From the NCBI RefSeq assembly GCF_004801405.1, contig NZ_SSOB01000031.1, forward strand, positions 32,049 to 96,048: a DNA stretch of 64,000 bases. The letters run 5' to 3'. The stretch comes from Cohnella fermenti. Its GTDB lineage: Bacteria; Bacillota; Bacilli; Paenibacillales; Paenibacillaceae. Of this stretch, positions 43,880 through 52,032 are shown in pieces. Below the pieces are notes generated by a model, which made no database searches, was not told the DNA's origin, and was given only the letters and a program-made list of their open reading frames with translations. The translations under genes and the position numbers were made by a program. The first letter of the stretch is position 1, and every line of letters starts with the position of its first letter.

Positions 43880-45505
43880 ATGAAACGCACAAGCGCATTA
43901 CTGGCAAGTCTCGCGGCAGTTGCTCTTCTGACCGCCGCCTGCGGCAACAACAATAACAAGGGCAGCGACTCTTCTCCGTCCGCCAGCCCCGCCGCATCCG
44001 GCGGTTCCCCAGCGGCTTCCGCGCCGGCGGCCGAGAAGATCAAGCTCAACTGGTACGTCATCGCTTCGGCGGATGCGCAGCTTCCCAAGGGAGACGCCGA
44101 CTTCGTCAAGACGTACATCGACGAGAAGTTCAACGTCGATCTGACGATCGACTATATGCCGCTCGGCACCGACTTCCAGAACAAGTTCAACTCGCTTGTC
44201 GCTTCGGGCGACATCCCGGACGTCTTCTTCGCCGAAGGCATCCCGTCCAACCAATATATCGCCGACGGCGTCGCCCGCGAGATGACGGGCCTCGTCACGC
44301 CGGAGAACATGCCTAACTACTTCAAGTATTGGATCACGGAGGAGGAGCTTCCGAAGTATCAGGTTCAAGGCAAGTTCGCCCGCGCCCCGATCCCTTACGA
44401 GAAGAACTACTACCGTTCGTACTATATTCGCCAAGACTGGCTGGACAAGCTCGGCCTGTCCGTGCCGACATCCTATGACGAGATGGTCGAGGTCATGAAG
44501 GCGTTCACGTTTAACGATCCGGACGGCAACAACAAGAACGACACGTACGGCTTCTCCGCGTACGGCAACGGCACGAACATGTCGCTCGAATTCCCGACCT
44601 ATGTCAAGAACGGCCTGTTCGGCGACTTCATGGTCGAAGGCGACCAGTTCGTCGACACCCGCACCGACCTGCGCATGCAGCAGGTGCTGACGGACACCCG
44701 CGCACTGCTCGATCTCGGCGTCGTCGATCCCGACTGGCTGCTCAACAAGAACGGCCAACAGCTCGAGAAGGCGGAGCAAGGCAAGGTCGGCATCGTGCTC
44801 GGCTTCGGCAAGAACCTGGCGTTCGACAACAATGCGGAAGGGCTGCAAGCGAAGACGAAGGAGATCACGAAGGTCGAGACGGCCAACTGGACGGCATTCG
44901 ATCCGTTCGCCACGACCGGAACGTACCTCACTCCGGTGCCGGGCAACCCGTTCCTGTTCAGCTCCAAGTCGACGGACGAAGAGATCGGCCGCTCGATGCA
45001 GATTCTCGACTGGCTTGCCGGCGAGGAAGGCTTCCTGATGACGCACTACGGCCGCGAAGGCACCGAGTTCACCCGCTCGGGCAGCACGATCACGCTGAAC
45101 CAGGACGCGTTCAAGACGAACGTGACCGATCAAGGCAACTTCCTGTCCGTCTACCAATGGTTCACGCCGATCTCCGGTCCGGAAGCGGCATTCGGCCTCG
45201 AAGTGTACGATCCGAACGTCACCGACCGCGACAAAAAGATTCTCGAGACGATGAACTCCTACAAGCTCGTGGACAGTGTCGGCACAAGCCTCGTCGTCAA
45301 GGAAGGCATGGACCTGGCCGCGCTCCGCAAGCGCATGAACGAGCTGCAGGTCAAGGTGCTGTACTCCGACAAGAATGCCGACAAGTGGCCGCAATATCGC
45401 GAAGAGCTGATGACGAAGTACCAAGGCAAGGAGATCTTCGAGTATTACGCGCAGCAAGTAACGGAAGCCCGCGGCGCGACGGTGACGTTCAATTCGGGGA
45501 ACTAG
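43880..45505 (+). CDS. Substrate-binding lipoprotein (LplA/YtcQ type)
   Basis: Receptor of the LplBC-type importer, 541 residues, long as usual for this group. Lipobox TAAC (C21), Asn/Ser/Ala-rich linker, then LNWYVIASADAQLPKGDADF, GDIPDVFFAEGIPSNQYIAD, SYYIRQDWLDKLGLSVPTSY and NDPDGNNKNDTYGFSAYG, a region that resembles a calcium-binding loop of this subfamily. AAGGGAGG supports the ATG at 43880. Followed by a terminator. Confidence 0.94.
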   Translation: MKRTSALLASLAAVALLTAACGNNNNKGSDSSPSASPAASGGSPAASAPAAEKIKLNWYVIASADAQLPKGDADFVKTYIDEKFNVDLTIDYMPLGTDFQNKFNSLVASGDIPDVFFAEGIPSNQYIADGVAREMTGLVTPENMPNYFKYWITEEELPKYQVQGKFARAPIPYEKNYYRSYYIRQDWLDKLGLSVPTSYDEMVEVMKAFTFNDPDGNNKNDTYGFSAYGNGTNMSLEFPTYVKNGLFGDFMVEGDQFVDTRTDLRMQQVLTDTRALLDLGVVDPDWLLNKNGQQLEKAEQGKVGIVLGFGKNLAFDNNAEGLQAKTKEITKVETANWTAFDPFATTGTYLTPVPGNPFLFSSKSTDEEIGRSMQILDWLAGEEGFLMTHYGREGTEFTRSGSTITLNQDAFKTNVTDQGNFLSVYQWFTPISGPEAAFGLEVYDPNVTDRDKKILETMNSYKLVDSVGTSLVVKEGMDLAALRKRMNELQVKVLYSDKNADKWPQYREELMTKYQGKEIFEYYAQQVTEARGATVTFNSGN

Positions 45506-45529
45506 GATAGCGGGGTAGTGTTTAAAAAA

Positions 45530-45567
45530 AAGGCGGAGAGACGGAACGCGCGGCTCTCCGCCTTGTC
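45530..45567 (+). terminator. Terminator after the LplA-type gene
   Basis: AAGGCGGAGAG (45530-45540) pairs with CTCTCCGCCTT (45554-45564), followed by GTCT; an A-run precedes it, so it also works on the other strand. Confidence 0.75.
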
Positions 45568-45596
45568 TAACGCGATGCGGCGAAGGGGGAACGATT

Positions 45597-47753
45597 GTGC
45601 AGGTGGACAGCGTGAGTGCGCTCAGGCGCCTTCCTTCCGGCGAGCGGCTGGAGGGAGAAGCCGTCTGGGTTCGCGGGTATGCCGATGCGGGGGACGGCGG
45701 AGCCAAGCTTGTCCGCTGGCAAGCGGGCAGCGAGGCGGAGGAGAACGGCGGCACGGTTCATGCGCCGCTGGACGGCGGCAGGGGCAGGTGGCTCGTCGTT
45801 CACGAGGGCGTCGGGAGGTTCCGCTACTTCGGCGTCTTCGGACCCGAGACGGCTGCGGACTCCGCGCTTGAGGCGATGCTGGCCGACGGCTCGATTCGCC
45901 GGATCGAGGCGGAATCGCATCTGAACTTCAAGCGTCGGCACCGCATTCGCCGCAGCTTCATCGAGCTCGACTTCGGCGGCTTCACGGTCACGACGGAGGG
46001 CATCGAGCCTGCGCCGCCGAACGACCCGTTCGCGGCGGTCTTCTTCTTCCGCGGCGAGGAGACGGACGAGACGCAGAGCGTCGTGCTGTCGGCCGAGCTC
46101 GCGGAGTTGGAAGAGCGCTTCGAAGTGGCCGACTCGTCGGCGTTCCGCGTCGGGGACTGGTGGCTCGTTCGCGGGGATCGGCTATCCGGCGGTGCGGAGC
46201 GGGAGCTGGAGAAGCTCGTCAAGGTGACGGCGGTGCTCGATGCGACCCATGTGCGCTTCCAGTACAAGAACGGCTGGTCCCTGGCGGCGGGCCGAACGGT
46301 GACGTACCGGCGGGTGGAGCCCGTCATTCGGGCGTGCGTGAAGAACATGAAGTTCATTGCGCGGGGGACGACGGACCTGACGGGGGCGCATCCGCTTGCG
46401 TTCGAGTTCGCGACGGAGTGCGACGCGGTCGGCATCGACGCGACCGGCTCGTTCTGGCCGGTCGTCATGCGCCGCTACAATACGAATTACGTGACCGAGC
46501 GCTGCCAGCTATTGAATCCGACCGAGGTTGTGGTCGGGGGAACGGGGTATCTGACGCAGCAGATTTATTGCCTGTACGGGCATGTTCGGGATTGCCTCGC
46601 GAGCAACGCGCGGCATCTGAACGACTTCACCGGCTCGGCCTATTGCCATGTGGAGAATTGCCATGCGGACGGGGACGACCTCGGCGCGTTCGTCACGCAC
46701 GGGCAATACGAGCACGACCTGACGTACGTCGGCAACTCCGGCCTCATGTCGTTCGCGAACAGCGGCCCGACGTGGGGCGAGAGCGCGAAGCGGATTACGG
46801 TGAAGCAGCACGTCGCCTCCTGGTTCCTCGCGTTCCGGAAGGTGACGGACCTGACGCTTGAGGACGTCCATGTGCGATATCGCGCGGGGGTCGACAATTC
46901 CGAGAACACCGGCTCGTTCTGGCTGAACGCGGACGGCGTTCAGATGAAGAACTGCACGGCGGACCGCCTGGTGAAGGTGAAGCAGGCGTCCTCGCGCTCA
47001 GGCCGGCCGAACGTGATCGAGAACAGCGCGTTCGGGCTCACGCCGGGGCGGCGTCTCTCGCACGAAGAGGTGACGGCCGAGCTGACGTTCCGGAATTGCC
47101 GGTTCACTGGCGCGGACGGCAACGTCTTCGCGGGGCCGGGAGCGGTGAGGTTCCGCGATTGCCGGATCGAAGGCGCAGGCCCGGATTCGCTGCCGCTGCG
47201 GATGCGCGGGGCCGAGCTGGTATTCCGGGGCGGGGCGCTGCGGAATACGGGCTTCCGCTTCCTCGGGGGCGGCGACCTGCGGGTGGATGTCGGCGCGGGC
47301 GCTCAAGTATCGGGAACCAACGGCGAGAAGGCGTTCTTCCACTCTTGCAGAGATACCGCTTCCCAGTGGCGATTCGACGGAATGACGAGCCGCGCTTCGG
47401 ACGCGGAGACCGCCCACTTCGCGATCGGCGGGAATGGTGCGGATGGTGCGGATGGTGCGAATGTTGCGAATGACACCGATGGTGCCAATAGTGCGATTGG
47501 TGCAGACGGTGCGAATGGTGCGAATGGCGGTGTGAGCGAGGTGCTCGTGACGGGCTGCTCGTTCGAGGGCGGCCGCTTCAAGGTGGCGGCAGGCTCGTTC
47601 GGAGCGGGAGGTTATTTGCTCTGCGTCTCCAATGTGGAGCGGGGCGTGGACAGGAGCATGCTGCCGGAGGAGTCCTCGGCGATTCGACACCGGGACGGCA
47701 ATATGCTGCTTCCGGGCAACGAACTGGTCGATCGGGCGCGCACGACCAAATGA
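45597..47753 (+). CDS. Right-handed beta-helix protein (pectate-lyase-3 superfamily-like)
   Basis: 718 residues without a signal peptide or membrane helix. The N-terminus (SVSALRRLPSGERLEGEAVW, VRGYADAGDGGAKLVRW) resembles the start of pectate-lyase-3/tailspike-like proteins; a beta-helix with repeating short strands follows (about 225-600: YVTERCQLLNPTEVVV, HVRDCLASNARHLNDF, YCHVENCHADGDDLGAF, LTFRNCRFTGADGNVF). A Gly/Ala/Asn/Asp-rich low-complexity stretch encoded by 9-base repeats (47436-47530) interrupts the C-terminal part. GTG at 45597 follows AAGGGGGAA. It may act on imported or surface polysaccharide, or be a structural protein; the catalytic activity cannot be assigned. Confidence 0.8.
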   Translation: MQVDSVSALRRLPSGERLEGEAVWVRGYADAGDGGAKLVRWQAGSEAEENGGTVHAPLDGGRGRWLVVHEGVGRFRYFGVFGPETAADSALEAMLADGSIRRIEAESHLNFKRRHRIRRSFIELDFGGFTVTTEGIEPAPPNDPFAAVFFFRGEETDETQSVVLSAELAELEERFEVADSSAFRVGDWWLVRGDRLSGGAERELEKLVKVTAVLDATHVRFQYKNGWSLAAGRTVTYRRVEPVIRACVKNMKFIARGTTDLTGAHPLAFEFATECDAVGIDATGSFWPVVMRRYNTNYVTERCQLLNPTEVVVGGTGYLTQQIYCLYGHVRDCLASNARHLNDFTGSAYCHVENCHADGDDLGAFVTHGQYEHDLTYVGNSGLMSFANSGPTWGESAKRITVKQHVASWFLAFRKVTDLTLEDVHVRYRAGVDNSENTGSFWLNADGVQMKNCTADRLVKVKQASSRSGRPNVIENSAFGLTPGRRLSHEEVTAELTFRNCRFTGADGNVFAGPGAVRFRDCRIEGAGPDSLPLRMRGAELVFRGGALRNTGFRFLGGGDLRVDVGAGAQVSGTNGEKAFFHSCRDTASQWRFDGMTSRASDAETAHFAIGGNGADGADGANVANDTDGANSAIGADGANGANGGVSEVLVTGCSFEGGRFKVAAGSFGAGGYLLCVSNVERGVDRSMLPEESSAIRHRDGNMLLPGNELVDRARTTK
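47436..47530 (+). repeat. In-frame 9-base tandem repeats inside the beta-helix gene
   Basis: Units of the form GGTGCGRAT recur in phase with codons and encode GAD/GAN/AND repeats. Changes in copy number would keep the frame and alter only the linker length. Confidence 0.8.
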
Positions 47754-47845
47754 ATGCGAAATTTCACATAAAACGCGCCTCTGGTACCGCCAAACGACCG
47801 AACGAATGCGAAATTTCACATAAAATGCGCCTCCGGAGCGGCCAA
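47753..47845. repeat. Two ~52-bp repeats of the palindromic-core family
   Basis: AATGCGAAATTTCACATAAA begins at 47753 and again at 47805, exactly 52 bases apart, starting on the last base of the beta-helix gene's stop codon. The spacers begin ACGCGCCTCTGG and ATGCGCCTCCGG. These are the best-conserved copies in the window. Confidence 0.85.
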
Positions 47846-47910
47846 GTGGCGCGGGACGGCTTATAGGCGCAGGCCAACCCATCTATATAGATGAAGGGAG
47901 TTCCTCTTAC

Positions 47911-48909
47911 ATGATCAAAGTAGCGGTAGTCGGCTGCGGCGGCATGGGCAGCATCCATGCCGACCGCTATGCGTCGATGCCGGAAGCTTCGCTCGTCGGC
48001 GTGTGCGACGTGAACGAAGCGGCGGCGAAGGCGCTCGGGGATGCCGCCGGAGCCCCTTGGTTTGCTTCGATGGCAGCGATGCTGAAGAAGACAAAAGCCG
48101 AGGCGGTCAGCCTGGCGGTCCCGACGTATTTGCATGTTCCTCTATTGAAGGAAGCGGCGGACTGCGGCGTGCACGTGATCTGCGAGAAGCCGATCGCGCT
48201 GTCGGCGGCGGAAGCGGCGGAGGCGATCCGCTATTGCGAGGAGCGCGGCGTTCGGCTGTTCGTCGGGCACGTTGTGCGCTTCTTCCCGAACTACGAGCAG
48301 CTTGCGGGCAAGGTGCGCGAATTCGGCGGCGAGCGGGGCGGCGTTTACCATGCGAAGCGGGCGGGCAGCCACCCGGCTCTCGTGCAGCCCTGGTTCAAGG
48401 ATGCGGATAAGAGCGGCGGCGTTATCTTCGATCTGATGATTCACGACATCGACTACGCGCTCGGCACGTTCGGCGAGGCGACGGAGGTGTTCGCGTTCAA
48501 CAAGGTGACCGAGGAGATCGACTATGCGACGGCGACATTCCGCTTCAAGAACGGCACGATCGCGCAGCTCGAAGCGTTCTGGGGCTACCCGGGGCCGTTC
48601 CATACGTCGTTCGAGTACGCGGCGGCGGATGGCATCGTTCGGGGGGCGAGTACGGATTCGGAGAGCCTCAGCGTACGAGTCGCCGCGCCTCCGGGATCGG
48701 CATCCGGCTTCGTCGAGACGCCGCAGAGCGTGCTGCTCCGGGACCCTTATTACCGGGAACTGGCGCACTTTCTGGCCTGCATCGAGAGCGGCGGCGAGCC
48801 GATTGTGACGGCACAGGACGCGCTGCTCGCGGTGCGGTGGGCGGAAGCGGCGCAGGAATCGGCCCGCACCGGCCTGCCGGTCAGACTCGGAGAGGGGGCG
48901 GTACGATGA
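47911..48909 (+). CDS. Gfo/Idh/MocA-family oxidoreductase
   Basis: NAD(P)-dependent sugar or cyclitol dehydrogenase, 332 residues. Rossmann fingerprint VVGCGGMGSIHADR at 6-19, ICEKPIALS near 90 with the conserved EKP, and GGVIFDLMIHDIDYALG near 170 with the catalytic His region. GAAGGGAG precedes the ATG. The stop overlaps the start of the next oxidoreductase (ATGA). A decayed piece of a close homologue lies at 55157-55279. Confidence 0.92.
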   Translation: MIKVAVVGCGGMGSIHADRYASMPEASLVGVCDVNEAAAKALGDAAGAPWFASMAAMLKKTKAEAVSLAVPTYLHVPLLKEAADCGVHVICEKPIALSAAEAAEAIRYCEERGVRLFVGHVVRFFPNYEQLAGKVREFGGERGGVYHAKRAGSHPALVQPWFKDADKSGGVIFDLMIHDIDYALGTFGEATEVFAFNKVTEEIDYATATFRFKNGTIAQLEAFWGYPGPFHTSFEYAAADGIVRGASTDSESLSVRVAAPPGSASGFVETPQSVLLRDPYYRELAHFLACIESGGEPIVTAQDALLAVRWAEAAQESARTGLPVRLGEGAVR

Positions 48910-49934
48910 GCGGAAGGACGAGGAATGGAACCGCGATAAGGAAGCTGCGGATCGGCATGTTGAGTTTTGCTCATAGCCACGCGTTCGATTATTTGGACGG
49001 CCTGCTGCGGATGGAGAACGTCGAGGTTGCCGGCATCGCCGACGAAGCGCCGGAGCGGTCGAAGGAGCTGGCGGCGCGGCACGTCATTCCGTACTACGGG
49101 GATTACCGCGAGCTTCTGGCGGACGCTTCCATCGAAGCGGTCGTCGTCTGCTCGGAGAATGCCCGCCACGCGGAGCTGACGATCGCGTCCGCCAACGCCG
49201 GCAAGCACGTGCTGTGCGAGAAGCCGCTCGGCCTCGGCGTGCAGGAGATGGAGAGCATGATCGCCGCGTGCAAGGAAGCGGGAGTCGAGCTGATGACGGC
49301 ATTCCCTTGCCGCTATCTGACTCCGGTCGTGCGGGCGAAGGAAGCGCTGGACCGCGGCGACATCGGCGAGATTCTGTCGTTCAAGGCGACGAACCGCGGC
49401 TCGTTCCCGGACATCCCGTGGTTCTCCGACAAGTCGCTCTCCGGCGGCGGCGCGGTGCTTGATCATACGGTCCATGCGATGGACCTGATGAACTGGTTCA
49501 CGGGCGCAAGTCCGGCGAGCGTGTACGCGTATGCGGCGACGTTGTTCGATCCGGCGGGCAAGCGGACGATCGACGACGCGGGCATGGTTCACGTTACGTT
49601 CGACAACGGGGTCAGCGCGGTGCTCGATCCGAGCTGGTCGCGCAATCCCGGCTTCCCGACGTGGGGAGACGTCACGATGGACATCATTGGCACGAAGGGC
49701 GTCATCTCGATCGATGCCTTTAATCAGAAGAACAGCGTTTACGGGCGCATGTCCGGCAAGGGCGACTGGGCGTTCTGGGGCGACGACATGAACGCGCTGA
49801 TGCTGGAGGCGTTCGTGAACGCCGTGCTGGAAGGCAAGCCGGTCCCGGTGACGGGAGAAGACGGCTTGCGCTCGGCTCGCGTGGCCCTGCGGGCATACGA
49901 TTCCGTGAAGGCAGGCGCGCCTGTCAAGGTTTAA
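48906..49934 (+). CDS. Gfo/Idh/MocA-family oxidoreductase
   Basis: Second oxidoreductase of the family, 342 residues and clearly distinct in sequence. It has IGMLSFAHSHAFDYLDGLL in place of a classical GxGxxG, LCEKPLGLG near 104, and GGGAVLDHTVHAMDLMNWF near 180. ATG at 48906 overlaps the stop of the preceding gene. Probably works with the first on the same carbohydrate. Confidence 0.91.
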   Translation: MSGRTRNGTAIRKLRIGMLSFAHSHAFDYLDGLLRMENVEVAGIADEAPERSKELAARHVIPYYGDYRELLADASIEAVVVCSENARHAELTIASANAGKHVLCEKPLGLGVQEMESMIAACKEAGVELMTAFPCRYLTPVVRAKEALDRGDIGEILSFKATNRGSFPDIPWFSDKSLSGGGAVLDHTVHAMDLMNWFTGASPASVYAYAATLFDPAGKRTIDDAGMVHVTFDNGVSAVLDPSWSRNPGFPTWGDVTMDIIGTKGVISIDAFNQKNSVYGRMSGKGDWAFWGDDMNALMLEAFVNAVLEGKPVPVTGEDGLRSARVALRAYDSVKAGAPVKV

Positions 49935-50003
49935 TAGTTCGCGCTATCGCGTAATGCGGCTTCTCTGCCCAAACTACTTTTTCCCCAATGGAGGGTGACA
50001 ACG

Positions 50004-50660
50004 ATGAACGATCAACAACTGTTCGACCGCATGACCGAATCCTTGTACGCCGCGGTGATCTCCGACACGCTCGACGAGTTGGGCCACCGCAATCAGGTGA
50101 TGAGGGAGAACATCAATCCGATTGATCCGAACTGGGTCGTGGCGGGCCGCGCGAAAACAATTCTGTCCGTGGACGTCCACTACATTCCGGACAACCCGTA
50201 CGAGCAGGAGATTGCGGCGGTGGACAGCATCGAGCCGAACGAGGTCGTTATCGGCTGCACGAACGAGTCGCTGCAGAACGGGCTGTGGGGCGAGCTGCTC
50301 TCGACGGCCTCGAAGATGCGCGGGGCGCGCGGGGCGATCGTCGACGGCCTGATCCGCGACACGAAGAAGATACTGGAGCTGGGCTTCCCGGTGTTCGCGA
50401 CGGGGACGAAGCCGGTCGATTCGCAGGGGCGCGGGCTCGTGATCCAGTACGACGTTCCGGTCAAGTGCGGCGGCGTTCTCGTTCATCCGGGCGACGTTAT
50501 CTTCGGAGATCGGGACGGCATCGTCGTCATTCCGGCGGCCATTGTGGACGGGGTGGTGGAACGCGCGCTGGACAAGGCGACCCGGGAGAACCATACGCGC
50601 GACGAGCTGCTGCAGGGGCGGACGCTTCGCCAGGTGTACGACAAGTACGGGGTTCTGTAA
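50004..50660 (+). CDS. RraA-like / HMG aldolase-type protein, copy 1
   Basis: 218 residues of the RraA/4-hydroxy-4-methyl-2-oxoglutarate aldolase fold. Active-site-type segment LWGELLSTASKMRGARGAIV followed by DGLIRDTKKI contains the Gly-rich loop and the Arg-Asp pair that bind metal and oxo-acid. In a sugar operon such proteins are likely lyases or decarboxylases of oxo-acids rather than RNase E regulators. GGAGGGTGA is 6 bases before the ATG at 50004. It is nearly identical to the gene at 55324. Confidence 0.88.
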   Translation: MNDQQLFDRMTESLYAAVISDTLDELGHRNQVMRENINPIDPNWVVAGRAKTILSVDVHYIPDNPYEQEIAAVDSIEPNEVVIGCTNESLQNGLWGELLSTASKMRGARGAIVDGLIRDTKKILELGFPVFATGTKPVDSQGRGLVIQYDVPVKCGGVLVHPGDVIFGDRDGIVVIPAAIVDGVVERALDKATRENHTRDELLQGRTLRQVYDKYGVL

Positions 50661-50751
50661 GAGGGAGCTGTGCGTAAAAGAAATGATAGATTCAAGGCGG
50701 CTGAAGTTCGGACAAGGGATGGAGGGACAACGGAGGCGGGATGGACAAGAA

Positions 50752-50784
50752 GGCCAAGAGCAGAAGCGAAATCTGCTCTTGGCC
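50752..50784 (-). terminator. Hairpin between convergent RraA and IclR genes
   Basis: A 13-bp perfect stem (50752-50764 with 50772-50784). TTCTTGTCC follows on the minus strand, favouring the IclR gene. Confidence 0.65.
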
Positions 50785-50810
50785 GCCCTGCCATAAGCCG
50801 CTCGCCACCG

Positions 50811-51602
50811 TCATTTCGCCACATCCGAAGGGACAAATCCCAAGCGTTGAGAGATCTTGGAAGCTGCTTGGCGAACTTTCTCCCCGATCAACGGAATATC
50901 CTGCACCGGCAGCTCGCTGCGAAGGGCCGTGATACTGATCGCGCCGGTCAGCTTGCCGTCGTGGGAGAAGAAGGAAGAGCCGATGCAGCGTATGCCGGCT
51001 TCGCCTTCCTCATCCTCCACCGCATAGCCTTGTTTTCTCGCTAATGCAAGAATGGACTTGAATTCTTTGACGGAGGTCACTGTGTTCTCCGTCTTGGCTT
51101 GAAGTCCCTTCTCCTCAAGAATTCGGTCAAGCTCCCTATCGCTCAAATGGCTTGCGAGCGCTTTACCGACGCCTGAGACGTGCAGGGGCCATCTCTGGCC
51201 GACGTAGGTCGAGAACTTGACGAACGTGGGACTCTCGACTTTCTCCAGATACAAGGCTTCCCCTTGATCCAGAACGGCCAGGTGGACGGTGAAGCGCGTG
51301 TCGTGCGACAGTTCTTCCATGAACGGCTTCGCCTGCTCCCGAATATCCATCTTGTTCAGAATACTCTGTCCGAGATGAATGAAACGGTACCCTAGAGAAT
51401 ACTTGCCTTCTTCGTTCTTGACGATATAACGATGCTGATCCAGGGTGTTGAGGATGAAGAATGCGCTCGTCTTAGGCACTCCGACCATCTTGCACAGCTC
51501 GGACACGCCAAGCGGACTGTCGTGCTCCGCGAGCGTCTCAATGATGGCAAGGGCTTTCTCCAGCGAGGGTACGGTGTATTTTTTAGATGAGCTATCAACC
51601 AC
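50811..51602 (-). CDS. IclR-family transcriptional regulator
   Basis: 263 residues. An N-terminal winged helix (LEKALAIIETLAEHDSPLGV, GVPKTSAFFILNTLDQHRYI) and the IclR effector domain (LYLEKVESPTFVKFSTYVGQ, RWPLHVSGVGKALASHLSD, YAVEDEEGEAGIRCIGSSFF). I favour GTG at 51602 because GGAGGA lies 7 bases upstream; ATG at 51617, with no ribosome site, would add five residues. It is divergent from the importer at 52033 and is the likely regulator of the whole catabolic operon. Confidence 0.92.
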   Translation of the reverse strand: MVDSSSKKYTVPSLEKALAIIETLAEHDSPLGVSELCKMVGVPKTSAFFILNTLDQHRYIVKNEEGKYSLGYRFIHLGQSILNKMDIREQAKPFMEELSHDTRFTVHLAVLDQGEALYLEKVESPTFVKFSTYVGQRWPLHVSGVGKALASHLSDRELDRILEEKGLQAKTENTVTSVKEFKSILALARKQGYAVEDEEGEAGIRCIGSSFFSHDGKLTGAISITALRSELPVQDIPLIGEKVRQAASKISQRLGFVPSDVAK

Positions 51603-51619
51603 TTCGGCATCCTCCATTA

Positions 51620-51630
51620 AAACACTGTTT
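51620..51630. promoter_or_regulatory. Palindrome before the IclR gene
   Basis: AAACACTGTTT is a perfect 5-1-5 palindrome just before the IclR start, followed by GATAAACG. A site of the same form (AAACG-A-CGTTT) lies in the promoter region of the importer. Confidence 0.45.
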
Positions 51631-51822
51631 AATGATAAACGTCGGATCGGATATTTCCTTGGATTATGCTCTTATTGTAGGGGATTCTTAGGTAACTCGC
51701 AAGATGAATTGTGATTATAGAGGTTTTTTCAGGATTTAATGTGATTAAGAGAAAAAAAGGTTGGTATCGTCCTGAATGTGTTAATTATATGTAATCAAAC
51801 ATTACATAAAAAGAAAAAAATG

Positions 51823-51877
51823 TTGACAGGCGTTTGTGTCGACTCTAAAATGGGGATTAACATTACAAACGACGTTT
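51823..51877 (+). promoter_or_regulatory. Promoter and putative IclR operator of the catabolic importer operon
   Basis: TTGACA (51823-51828), 17 bases, TAAAAT (51846-51851) is a near-consensus promoter. The palindrome AAACGACGTTT at 51867-51877 lies over the start of the transcript, a natural repressor position. A leader of about 150 bases without a convincing gene leads to the ATG at 52033. Confidence 0.7.
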
Positions 51878-52032
51878 AAAGATTGGGGGTATGGAAAGGA
51901 GAGGTCTATTCGGAGAATGCGCTACATGCAGCAAATCCGAACCGTTTACGAAGAAGAGAAGCTCGTCCTCCGCTTAACGAGAAGCTTCGGCAAGGGGAGA
52001 AGCAAAACCAACGACCGAGAGGAGAATTCGCA

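Noticed and set aside
43898..45754. 618-codon open frame on the minus strand, opposite the LplA-type binding protein
   Set aside because: It lacks recognisable domains, is rich in Arg/Val/Leu as expected for the complement of GC-rich coding DNA, and the plus-strand gene is certain.
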